From the NCBI GenBank assembly GCA_019113455.1, contig DXHG01000134.1, positions 1 to 18,548 of the forward strand: a stretch of 18,548 bases of DNA, read 5' to 3'. This document shows, piece after piece, positions 6,410 to 13,369 of the stretch. Position numbers and translations under genes: made by a program. Under the pieces are notes generated by a model that had not been told where the DNA came from, searched no databases, and was given only the letters and a program-made list of their open reading frames with translations. Source of the stretch: Candidatus Treponema faecavium (GTDB lineage: Bacteria > Spirochaetota > Spirochaetia > Treponematales > Treponemataceae). How positions within the stretch are numbered: the stretch's first letter is position 1; each line of letters opens with the position of its first letter.

Positions 6410-6444
6410 GTTTTATTCTTCCCTATAATAGGAAGTGTATATAT

Positions 6445-6462
6445 GCCATACATGTGTATGGC
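6445..6462 (+). repeat. Perfect 18-bp inverted repeat just before tRNA-Trp
   Basis: GCCATACA (6445-6452) and TGTATGGC (6455-6462) are perfect complements around TG; as RNA this gives a 7-bp stem with a 4-base loop. It ends 4 bases before the mature tRNA-Trp 5' end and is not followed by a T tract. It may be a processing signal or an operator-like site. Confidence 0.6.
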
Positions 6463-6466
6463 TTCT

Positions 6467-6539
6467 AGGTCAGTAGCTCCAATGGTAGAGCGTCGGTCTC
6501 CAAAACCGAATGTTGAGGGTTCGAGTCCTTCCTGGCCTG
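6467..6539 (+). tRNA. tRNA-Trp (CCA)
   Basis: 73-base cloverleaf with acceptor AGGTCAG/CTGGCCT (one G-U), D stem GCTC/GAGC, anticodon stem TCGGT/ACCGA around CTCCAAA (anticodon CCA) and T arm GAGGG-TTCGAGT-CCTTC. The discriminator is G and there is no encoded 3' CCA. It lies between rpmG and secE, a classic position for tRNA-Trp before secE-nusG. Confidence 0.95.
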
Positions 6540-6562
6540 TATCTTTATTCTGAGAGGCTGGT

Positions 6563-6742
6563 ATGGGAAAGATTATCCGGTTTTGTAAAGAATGTGGAGC
6601 CGAACTGAGAAAAGTAGTATGGCCCAGCCGCGATGATGTTATTTCTTCTGTTAAGGTAGTGCTGATATCAACGATTATCATTGCGATTATCCTCGGCTTT
6701 TTTGATTTCGTGTTTGTTACCGGAATGAATCTGATATTTTAG
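6563..6742 (+). CDS. secE: Preprotein translocase subunit SecE
   Basis: 59 aa, the usual size of single-helix bacterial SecE. The conserved cytoplasmic amphipathic segment is present (ECGAELRKVVWPSRDDV, matching the family's 'E...EL.KV.WPsr.e'). One membrane helix follows (about residues 30-54, VKVVLISTIIIAIILGFF). SecE joins SecY and SecG in the inner-membrane translocation channel. The ATG at 6563 has GAGAGG at 6553-6558. Unusual is a CxxC pair in the N-terminal helix (Cys8, Cys11), where most SecE proteins have non-cysteine residues. It begins 23 bases after tRNA-Trp, so its mRNA 5' end may be made by tRNA processing, and it ends 6 bases before nusG. Confidence 0.95.
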   Translation: MGKIIRFCKECGAELRKVVWPSRDDVISSVKVVLISTIIIAIILGFFDFVFVTGMNLIF

Positions 6743-6748
6743 TTTATT

Positions 6749-7306
6749 ATGGCACGCAGTTGGTACATTCTTCATACATATACAGGTTACGAAAGCAAAA
6801 TTGAACGGACAATCCGGTCAATGCTGGAGCTCGGAGATCTTTCCCCGGATGTCGTTCTCGATGTTCAGATTCCGCTTGAAGACGTTGTTGAGGTAAAAGA
6901 CGGCAAGCGGCGCGTGATGTCCAAAAAGTTTTTGCCCGGATATATACTGCTTGAACTGGATCTGCCCGATATTGGCTGGAAATCAGTGTGTTCGGCGATA
7001 CGCAGAATTGCGGGAGTAACCGGTTTTGTCGGCACGAATCCCAGTGAACGGCCACGGCCTATTTCATCCGATGAGGCAAAAGGGCTTCTGCGTAAGTCGG
7101 GAGAAGTAAAAGGCGAAAAGCAGCTGCGTATGAAGCAGACGTTTTCTGTGGGCGAAAAGGTTAAAATTATCGAAGGTGCGTTTGCTTCTTTTACCGGTAC
7201 AATCGAAGAAGTTAATCTTGAGAAAAATAAACTGCGCGTAATGGTTCAGATATTCGGCCGGTCAACGCCGGTTGAAGTTGACTTATTGCAGGTTGAAAAG
7301 ATTTAG
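6749..7306 (+). CDS. nusG: Transcription termination/antitermination factor NusG
   Basis: 185 aa, full length. The NGN domain runs from the start (WYILHTYTGYESKIE) through VQIPLEDVVEV and KKFLPGYILLEL to GVTGFVG and a 'P..S.DE' segment. A linker leads to the C-terminal KOW domain (about 133-160, FSVGEKVKIIEGAFASFTG). NusG binds the RNA polymerase clamp to promote processivity and couples to Rho or ribosomal protein S10. The ATG lies 6 bases after the secE stop with no ribosome site (preceded by TTTTAGTTTATT), so translation is probably coupled to secE. A 146-base gap with hairpins separates it from rplK. Confidence 0.97.
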   Translation: MARSWYILHTYTGYESKIERTIRSMLELGDLSPDVVLDVQIPLEDVVEVKDGKRRVMSKKFLPGYILLELDLPDIGWKSVCSAIRRIAGVTGFVGTNPSERPRPISSDEAKGLLRKSGEVKGEKQLRMKQTFSVGEKVKIIEGAFASFTGTIEEVNLEKNKLRVMVQIFGRSTPVEVDLLQVEKI

Positions 7307-7324
7307 AAAGAAACATTGGTTCTT

Positions 7325-7430
7325 CCGGCGTATATCTGCGCCGGGCGTTCCTGTTTTGGGAGAAAACCTGCGCGCTGTTATGCGCTGCGGTTTTCGTCAG
7401 GAAAAACACCGCCGTAAGGCATGTTTTTTC
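7325..7430 (+). promoter_or_regulatory. Three-hairpin leader before rplK-rplA
   Basis: The nusG-rplK gap contains three successive inverted repeats. The first is CCGGCG/CGCCGG (7325-7330/7339-7344). The second is AAAACC/GGTTTT (7363-7368/7389-7394) with GCGC/GCGC (7370-7373/7382-7385) nested inside. The third is GAAAAACA/TGTTTTTTC (7401-7408/7422-7430) closing a GCC-GTAA-GGC GNRA stem-loop. L1 represses its own L11-L1 mRNA in several bacteria by binding a rRNA-like hairpin before rplK, so one of these may be that target; partial attenuation is the alternative. No promoter was recognised in the gap. Confidence 0.55.
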
Positions 7431-7452
7431 ACACCAATATAAGGAGTTTTAT

Positions 7453-7884
7453 ATGGCAAAGAAAAAGGTAACGGCTGTCATTAAACTGCAGTGCCCTGCC
7501 GGCAAAGCGACTCCGGCTCCGCCTATCGGCCCCGCGCTGGGACCGCACGGCGTAAGCGCTCCGCAGTTTGTGCAGCAGTTTAACGACCGGACAAAGACAA
7601 TGGAACCGGGGCTGGTGATTCCGGTTGTGATTACGGTGTATCAGGATAAGTCATTTACGTTTATTCTGAAAACACCGCCGGCAGCCGTGCTCATCAAAAA
7701 AGCGCTTGGCATTGAAAAGGGTGCCGGGAATCCGCTGCGCGATAAAGTAGGCAAGCTTTCTCAGGCGAAACTTGAAGAGATTGCCAAGACAAAGCTTCCT
7801 GACGTAAACGCGAACGATATCGAAGCTGCAAAAAAGATTATTGCCGGTACTGCACGCAGTATGGGTGTGGAGGTAGAGCAGTAA
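7453..7884 (+). CDS. rplK: 50S ribosomal protein L11
   Basis: 143 aa, standard length. The N-terminal domain has KLQCPAGKATPAPPIGPALG, the proline-rich segment that contacts 23S rRNA and shapes the thiopeptide antibiotic site. The C-terminal RNA-binding domain includes FTFILKTPPAAVLIKKALG and ends with IAGTARSMGVEV. L11 is at the base of the large-subunit stalk and participates in elongation-factor GTPase function and the stringent response. The ATG at 7453 has AAGGAG at 7441-7446. The stop is one base before the rplA start, so the two are coupled. The hairpin-rich gap upstream is the likely site of feedback control. Confidence 0.98.
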   Translation: MAKKKVTAVIKLQCPAGKATPAPPIGPALGPHGVSAPQFVQQFNDRTKTMEPGLVIPVVITVYQDKSFTFILKTPPAAVLIKKALGIEKGAGNPLRDKVGKLSQAKLEEIAKTKLPDVNANDIEAAKKIIAGTARSMGVEVEQ

Positions 7885-7885
7885 T

Positions 7886-8566
7886 ATGAAACATGGAAAG
7901 AAATACAGCAAAGCAGTAGAAAAATACGACGCGTCAAAAAACTACGACGTTGTTGAAGCCTGCAAGCTTGTGCAGGAATTAAAATTTGCGAACTTTGACG
8001 AGACGGTAGAGGCTCATGTGCGGCTCAGACTGGGAAAAAGTCAGTCTCTGCGCGACACGCTCGTGTTTCCGCACCAGTTTAAGTCGGAAAAGCGTGTGCT
8101 TGTGTTCTGTAAAGAGGATCGCATAAAAGAAGCGCTCGATGCGGGTGCGGCATTTGCCGGTGCTGATGAGTATATTCAGAAGGTAAAGGATGGATGGCTT
8201 GATTTTGATGTTGCCGTTGCGACTCCCGACATGATGAAAGACGTCGGTCGTTTGGGTATGATTCTTGGCCGCAAGGGATTGATGCCGAATCCTAAGACCG
8301 GAACGGTAACGAATGATATTGCGCAGGCAATTGCTGAACTGAAAAAAGGGCGCACCGAGTACCGCGCCGATAAGAGCGGCGTTGTGCATATTGCTGTGGG
8401 AAAAGTTTCGATGGATGCCGATAAGATTGCCGAAAATGTTTCTACGCTGCTCTCGGAAATTAACCGCAAAAAGCCGTCTGACGCAAAGGCTGGGTTTATT
8501 CAGTCCGTGTCAGTTTGCTCGAGTATGGGCCCGGGCGTGTGGGTCAATTATAAGGAAGGTGAGTGA
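7886..8566 (+). CDS. rplA: 50S ribosomal protein L1
   Basis: 226 aa, typical. Signature segments include ETVEAHVRLRL, the TPDMMKDVGRLGMILGRKGL block of the mobile L1 stalk protein, MPNPKTGTVT, and the C-terminal KAGFIQSVSVCSSMGPGV. L1 binds 23S rRNA at the E-site stalk and commonly acts as translational repressor of its own L11-L1 mRNA. The ATG at 7886 is one base after the rplK stop; GGAGGT within the rplK end serves as ribosome site. The stop at 8564-8566 is 2 bases before the rplJ ATG. Confidence 0.98.
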   Translation: MKHGKKYSKAVEKYDASKNYDVVEACKLVQELKFANFDETVEAHVRLRLGKSQSLRDTLVFPHQFKSEKRVLVFCKEDRIKEALDAGAAFAGADEYIQKVKDGWLDFDVAVATPDMMKDVGRLGMILGRKGLMPNPKTGTVTNDIAQAIAELKKGRTEYRADKSGVVHIAVGKVSMDADKIAENVSTLLSEINRKKPSDAKAGFIQSVSVCSSMGPGVWVNYKEGE

Positions 8567-8568
8567 TC

Positions 8569-9129
8569 ATGGCAGTCAGAGCAAAAAAATTACAGCCTGC
8601 AAAAACACAGGCAATCGAAGCCGCAAAGACGCTGCTTGAAGGATATGAAGACTTTATTTTTACCGATTACCGCGGTTTGTCTGTTGAGCAGATAACCGAT
8701 CTGCGTCATCAGCTGCGTGCAAAAGAGTGTTCTTTTAAAGTAATAAAGAATAATTTTGCGCGCATCGCGTTTGAAGAAATGAAGATCGATACTGTTTCTG
8801 ATTTTCTGTCAGGCCCGACTGCAATTGCGCTGTCAAAAGGGGATACAAACGAGGTGGCGAAAGTTTTGTATGACTTTGCCAAGAATGTTCCCGCGCTTGA
8901 GGTTAAAGGCGGTTTGATCGGCAATGAAGTATATGACACTGCAAAACTTGAAGCGTTCTCAAAGCTGCCCGGCAAAAATCAGCTGATTGCGATGATTATG
9001 TCTGCAATCAACGCGCCGGTGCAGAAGATTGCGGCAACGCTGCAGGCGTATATCGACAAACAAAACGCGGAAGGCGGCGCGGCTCCGGCGGCTGCGGCGG
9101 AAGAAACACCCGCGCAGCCGACAGAGTAA
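8569..9129 (+). CDS. rplJ: 50S ribosomal protein L10
   Basis: I start at the ATG at 8569 (186 aa; MAVRAKKLQPAKTQAIE), with GGTGAG at 8558-8563 as ribosome site; a GTG two codons earlier overlaps the rplA stop and is less likely. Family features are FIFTDYRGLSVEQITDLR, then KVIKNNFARIA, FLSGPTAIALS, and the C-terminal helix that carries L7/L12 dimers. An Ala/Pro/Glu-rich tail (about the last 22 residues) extends it. L10 anchors the L7/L12 stalk and, in E. coli, represses its own mRNA from a leader before rplJ. Here only 2 bases separate rplA and rplJ, so no such separate leader exists. Confidence 0.97.
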   Translation: MAVRAKKLQPAKTQAIEAAKTLLEGYEDFIFTDYRGLSVEQITDLRHQLRAKECSFKVIKNNFARIAFEEMKIDTVSDFLSGPTAIALSKGDTNEVAKVLYDFAKNVPALEVKGGLIGNEVYDTAKLEAFSKLPGKNQLIAMIMSAINAPVQKIAATLQAYIDKQNAEGGAAPAAAAEETPAQPTE

Positions 9130-9200
9130 TAATTATTTATGGAAGAAAACGAGTCAGGCTTCAACTGCTGTCGACCTGTCCGTTTTATATATTACTGAAA

Positions 9201-9222
9201 GCCGTGTGAGTGCATACGCGGC
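9201..9222 (+). promoter_or_regulatory. Hairpin in the rplJ-rplL gap
   Basis: GCCGTGT (9201-9207) pairs with ACGCGGC (9216-9222), 7 bp with one G-U, around an 8-base loop. The rplJ-rplL gap is 125 bases. No T tract follows, so it is not a simple terminator; it may be an mRNA stabiliser or processing site that helps make L7/L12 in excess over L10. Confidence 0.45.
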
Positions 9223-9254
9223 ATATATTTGCCTATATTTAAGGAGAAGATAAT

Positions 9255-9638
9255 ATGGCAGCTCTTACTACAGAACAGATTCTTGATGCAATTGCTTCTA
9301 TGACCGTTATGGAAGCATCTGAACTTGTTAAAGCGATGGAAGAAAAATTCGGCGTAACTGCAGCAGCTCCCGTTATGGTTGCTCCTGGAGGCGCGGCCGC
9401 TGGCGGAGAAGCAGCTGAAGAGAAGACAGAGTTTAATGTTTCTCTTGAAAGCGCTGATGCTTCCAAGAAAATCGCGGTTATCAAAGCGGTGCGCACCGTT
9501 ACCGGTCTTGGTCTTAAGGAGGCTAAGGATTTAGTTGAAGGTGCTCCCAAGATGCTTAAAGAAGCGGTTTCCAAAGAAGAAGCTGAAAATATTAAGAAAG
9601 AAATTGAAGCAGCAGGCGGTGTTGTTAAGATTGCATAA
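9255..9638 (+). CDS. rplL: 50S ribosomal protein L7/L12
   Basis: 127 aa. The N-terminal dimerisation helices (TTEQILDAIASMTVMEASEL) are followed by an Ala/Gly-rich hinge (about residues 36-57, with APGGAAAGG). The C-terminal domain (EFNVSLESADASKKIAVIK, VTGLGLKEAKDLVEGAP) ends in GGVVKIA. This is the multi-copy stalk protein that recruits translation GTPases. AAGGAG at 9241-9246 precedes the ATG by 8 bases. It is followed by a 214-base gap holding a strong hairpin before rpoB. Confidence 0.98.
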   Translation: MAALTTEQILDAIASMTVMEASELVKAMEEKFGVTAAAPVMVAPGGAAAGGEAAEEKTEFNVSLESADASKKIAVIKAVRTVTGLGLKEAKDLVEGAPKMLKEAVSKEEAENIKKEIEAAGGVVKIA

Positions 9639-9652
9639 GCTGCAATACGATA

Positions 9653-9677
9653 CGGATGCCGGAGACACCGGTATCCG
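9653..9677 (+). promoter_or_regulatory. Strong hairpin after rplL, candidate attenuator or processing site
   Basis: A 10-bp stem with one G-U pair (9653-9662/9668-9677, CGGATGCCGG with CCGGTATCCG) and a 5-base loop lies 15 bases after the rplL stop. The following bases are not a T tract, so termination would be partial at most. The position parallels the attenuator and RNase III region between rplL and rpoB of E. coli. A second hairpin, GCCGC-TGT-GCGGC (9808-9820, extendable to 7 bp), stands shortly before the rpoB ribosome site. Confidence 0.6.
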
Positions 9678-9852
9678 CTGCCTCTTATTCAAATTTTCAT
9701 GTTTCTCACTGTTTGGTGATACAGTATGCTGCCTGAGATCGGTGTATTCGGGCAGCTATACTTGTCTATAATGTTTTTATTATTTTTTATCACGAGTTTT
9801 TTTGCCTGCCGCTGTGCGGCGGTGAGGACTGTATCCGTGTAAGGGGGACTTG

Positions 9853-12800
9853 ATGTTCGCAAAGAGCCGGACGATCAATAGACAGTATATTGGCAAGAAT
9901 ATGCAGAATTTTATGGATTTGCCAAATCTCATCGATATTCAGCTTTCGTCCTATGAAAGTTTTTTGCAGAAAGAAAAGTTAGATAAACACGAGCCGCTGG
10001 CAGAGCAAGGTCTGGAAGAAGTTTTCCGTTCTACGTTTCCGATTGACAGTCCCAATGGGGATATGACCCTTGAATATGAATTTTATGAACTCGATGAACA
10101 AAACATTAAGTTTTCTGAACTGGAGTGCAAGCAGAAAGGGCAGACGTATTCTGTTCCGCTAAAGGCGCGTATTAACTTAATTTTCCAGCAGACCGGTGAG
10201 ATCCGGCAGAAAGATATTTATATGGGCGATATTCCGTTGATGACCGATCGCGGCACGTTTATCATCAACGGTGCCGAACGCGTTGTCGTATCTCAGATAC
10301 ACCGTTCGCCCGGCGTTATCTTTAGTCATGAGAAAGGCGTTTTTTCCAGCCGTATTATTCCGTATCGGGGCAGCTGGCTTGAATTTGAAATTGATCAGAA
10401 GAAAGAACTGATATATGCAAAAATAGATAGAAAAAAACGGATTTTGGGAACGCTGTTTCTGCGTGCGTTGGGATATACTTCCCGTGAAGAGATTATCCGC
10501 GCGTTTTATAAAACAGAGCCTGCTGCAGTAAGCGATGACCGTGATGTCATGGAAGCGCTGGTCGGTAAAGTTCTGGCGAAGCCGGTGTATGTAACTGACA
10601 ATGAATCAGGTGATACACGCATTTTGTATAAGGCAGGAGAGAAACTGCATCCGCATAATATCGATGAACTTGTGCAGTATGGCATCACCGATATAGAAGT
10701 TATCGCGTTTGAAGCGGAAGGTTCTCTGAATTCGCCGATGATTATCAACTGCTTTGATCGTGAGGAAATCAGATATACAAAAGAAGGTTCGGTGAACGGC
10801 GAGCCTTCACGCGATGATGCGCTGATTGAAGTGCACAATGTGCTGATGCCGGGCGAGCCGACGACGATTGATGCGGCGGCAAAAGATTTGGAGAACATGT
10901 TCTTTTCTCCGCGCCGCTATGACTTGGGAAAAGTAGGCCGCTACAAGCTGAACAAAAAGTTTGACCGCGATGAGACGGCATTTACGCTGGTAAAAGATGA
11001 TATAATTCAAACAATGAAATTCCTGATAAAGGTATATATCAGGGATGAGAAAATCGATGATATAGATCATTTGGGCAACAGGCGTGTTCGGTCTGTTGGA
11101 GAGCTGATGACTAATCAGCTGAAAACTGCGATGAGCCGTATGGAGCGCATCGCAAAAGAACGCATGGGATTAAAAGAAACTGACACGATGAAGCCGCAGG
11201 ATCTGATTTCAATCAAACCGATTGTGGCGGCAATTAAGGAATTTTTTGGTTCTAGTCAGCTTTCTCAGTTCATGGATCAGGTTAATCCGCTTGCTGAGCT
11301 GACACATAAGCGCCGTTTGAATGCGCTTGGTCCGGGAGGTCTTTCCCGCGATCGCGCTGGCTTTGAGGTTCGCGACGTTCACTATACGCATTACGGTCGC
11401 ATGTGCCCGATTGAAACGCCTGAAGGTCCGAATATCGGTTTGATTGTCTCGCTTGCAATCTATACACGGGTGAATGAATACGGATTTCTTGAAGCTCCGT
11501 ACCGCAAAATTGAGAACGGCTGTGCAACAGACACGATCGATTATTTGTCTGCGATGGATGAAGACAAGTACTATATTGGTCAAGTTTCCGTTGACATGAA
11601 TACTGACGGTACGTTTGCGACCGATCAGATTTCATGCCGCCACTGCGGCGACTATGTAACGAAGAACCCTAAAGACGTGCAGTATATGGACGTTTCTCCC
11701 AAACAGATTATTTCTGTTTCTGCCGCACTGGTTCCGTTTTTGGAACACGATGATGCTAACCGCGCGCTGATGGGGTCAAACATGCAGCGGCAGGCGGTTC
11801 CTTTGTTATTCCCGGAGCCGCCGCACGTAGGTACCGGCATGGAACAGAAATGCGCGTACGATTCAGGCGTGCTCATCAAGGCAAAGCGTGCCGGAGAAGT
11901 TGTATGGGTAACGTCTGATATGATAAAAGTGCGGCCTGATGAACAGACAGCACCGGAACAGCTGGATGAATATCCGCTACTCAAGTATCAGCGGACAAAC
12001 CAGGATACGTGTTATCATCAGCGGCCTGTCGTTGATGTTGGAGCGCGTGTTGAAAAGGGTGATGTGCTTGCCGACGGACCTGCTACGTTTAACGGTGAGT
12101 TGGCGCTTGGCCGCAATATTCTTGTTGGTTTTGTGCCGTGGAATGGCTATAATTATGAAGATGCGATTCTCATTTCGCAGCGGGTTGTCCGTGAAGATAT
12201 GTTTACCTCAATCCATATCAAGGAATTTACAACTGAGATTCGTGAAACAAAACTGGGGCCTGAAAAGATAACGCGCGATATTCCGAATACGAGTGAAAAA
12301 ACGCTTGATAATCTGGATACGGAAGGCATTATCCGTGTCGGTGCACATGTTTCTTCCGGTGATATTCTGGTGGGTAAGGTAACGCCTAAAAGCGAAACAG
12401 AGACAACGCCGGAGTTTAAGCTGCTGAATTCCATTTTTGGTGAAAAAGCAAAGGAAGTGCGTGATTCTTCTTTGCGTGTACCGCATGGCGTCGAAGGTAC
12501 GATTATAGATGTGCAGCGCTTGCGTCGTACAGAGGGAGACGATCTGAATCCCGGTGTAGACGAAGTGGTTAAAGTCCTGATTGCGACAAAACGCAAACTC
12601 AGGGAAGGTGATAAGATGGCCGGCCGTCATGGTAATAAGGGCATCGTCGCCCGTATTCTTCCGATAGAGGATATGCCGTATCTGGAAGACGGAACGCCGC
12701 TTGACATTTGTCTGAATCCGCTTGGTGTTCCTTCTCGAATGAATATTGGGCAGATTATGGAGTCCGAATTAGGCTTAGCCGGTAAGTTCCTTGATGAATG

Positions 12801-13356
12801 GTATGAAGCTCCGGTATTTCAATCGCCGTCTAATGAGCAGATTTCCGAAAAACTGGTGCAGGCGGGATTCAAGCCGAATTCAAAGGCGGTACTGCGCGAC
12901 GGTCGCACCGGCGAACCGTTCCAGAATGATGTGTTTGTCGGGGTGATTTACTTTATGAAGCTGCACCACCTCGTTGATGATAAAATGCATGCGCGTTCTA
13001 CAGGACCGTATTCGCTTGTTACACAGCAGCCGCTGGGCGGCAAAGCACAGTTTGGCGGTCAGCGGTTGGGCGAGATGGAAGTGTGGGCGCTTGAAGCATA
13101 TGGCGCGGCAAATACGCTGCAGGAGCTGCTGACAATCAAGTCAGACGATATGAATGGTCGTTCAAAGATATATGAATCGATAGTCAAAGGCGAGCCGTCG
13201 ACTGCTGCCGGCGTACCGGAAGCGTTTAATGTTATGGTGCAGGAACTCCGCGGTCTTGCGCTTGATTTTACAGTATACGATGCAAAAGGCAAGCAGATTG
13301 CGCTGACAGAACGCGATGAAGAGCTGATCGCTAAAAATAGTTCTAATTTTCAGTAA
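9853..13356 (+). CDS. rpoB: DNA-directed RNA polymerase subunit beta
   Basis: 1167 aa from the ATG at 9853, with AAGGGGG at 9841-9847; a TTG one codon earlier is a less likely start. The rifampicin region reads SQLSQFMDQVNPLAELTHKR, then RLNALGPGG and GFEVRDVHYTHYGRMCPIE. The residue matching E. coli Ser531 is Asn490 (AAT, 11320-11322). The catalytic-face motif GDKMAGRHGNKG is at 919-930, followed by PIEDMPYLEDGTP and NPLGVPSRMNIGQ. The C-terminus has QQPLGGKAQFGGQRLGEMEV and the rpoC-contacting end. The subunit forms the polymerase catalytic core with beta'. The stop is 13 bases before rpoC. No clear dedicated promoter was seen, though a lone TATAAT lies at 9767-9772. Confidence 0.98.
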   Translation: MFAKSRTINRQYIGKNMQNFMDLPNLIDIQLSSYESFLQKEKLDKHEPLAEQGLEEVFRSTFPIDSPNGDMTLEYEFYELDEQNIKFSELECKQKGQTYSVPLKARINLIFQQTGEIRQKDIYMGDIPLMTDRGTFIINGAERVVVSQIHRSPGVIFSHEKGVFSSRIIPYRGSWLEFEIDQKKELIYAKIDRKKRILGTLFLRALGYTSREEIIRAFYKTEPAAVSDDRDVMEALVGKVLAKPVYVTDNESGDTRILYKAGEKLHPHNIDELVQYGITDIEVIAFEAEGSLNSPMIINCFDREEIRYTKEGSVNGEPSRDDALIEVHNVLMPGEPTTIDAAAKDLENMFFSPRRYDLGKVGRYKLNKKFDRDETAFTLVKDDIIQTMKFLIKVYIRDEKIDDIDHLGNRRVRSVGELMTNQLKTAMSRMERIAKERMGLKETDTMKPQDLISIKPIVAAIKEFFGSSQLSQFMDQVNPLAELTHKRRLNALGPGGLSRDRAGFEVRDVHYTHYGRMCPIETPEGPNIGLIVSLAIYTRVNEYGFLEAPYRKIENGCATDTIDYLSAMDEDKYYIGQVSVDMNTDGTFATDQISCRHCGDYVTKNPKDVQYMDVSPKQIISVSAALVPFLEHDDANRALMGSNMQRQAVPLLFPEPPHVGTGMEQKCAYDSGVLIKAKRAGEVVWVTSDMIKVRPDEQTAPEQLDEYPLLKYQRTNQDTCYHQRPVVDVGARVEKGDVLADGPATFNGELALGRNILVGFVPWNGYNYEDAILISQRVVREDMFTSIHIKEFTTEIRETKLGPEKITRDIPNTSEKTLDNLDTEGIIRVGAHVSSGDILVGKVTPKSETETTPEFKLLNSIFGEKAKEVRDSSLRVPHGVEGTIIDVQRLRRTEGDDLNPGVDEVVKVLIATKRKLREGDKMAGRHGNKGIVARILPIEDMPYLEDGTPLDICLNPLGVPSRMNIGQIMESELGLAGKFLDEWYEAPVFQSPSNEQISEKLVQAGFKPNSKAVLRDGRTGEPFQNDVFVGVIYFMKLHHLVDDKMHARSTGPYSLVTQQPLGGKAQFGGQRLGEMEVWALEAYGAANTLQELLTIKSDDMNGRSKIYESIVKGEPSTAAGVPEAFNVMVQELRGLALDFTVYDAKGKQIALTERDEELIAKNSSNFQ

Positions 13357-13369
13357 GTGAGGAGAAATC

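Noticed and set aside
6424..6429. Perfect TATAAT after rpmG as a promoter for tRNA-Trp/secE
   Set aside because: No recognisable -35 box lies 16-18 bases upstream (GCAAAA region) and no extended -10 TG is present; possible but unsupported.
7401..7430. Hairpin with T run before rplK as a full terminator
   Set aside because: The T run is part of the stem's own 3' arm and is followed by ACACC, so it does not have the stem-then-free-T arrangement of an intrinsic terminator.
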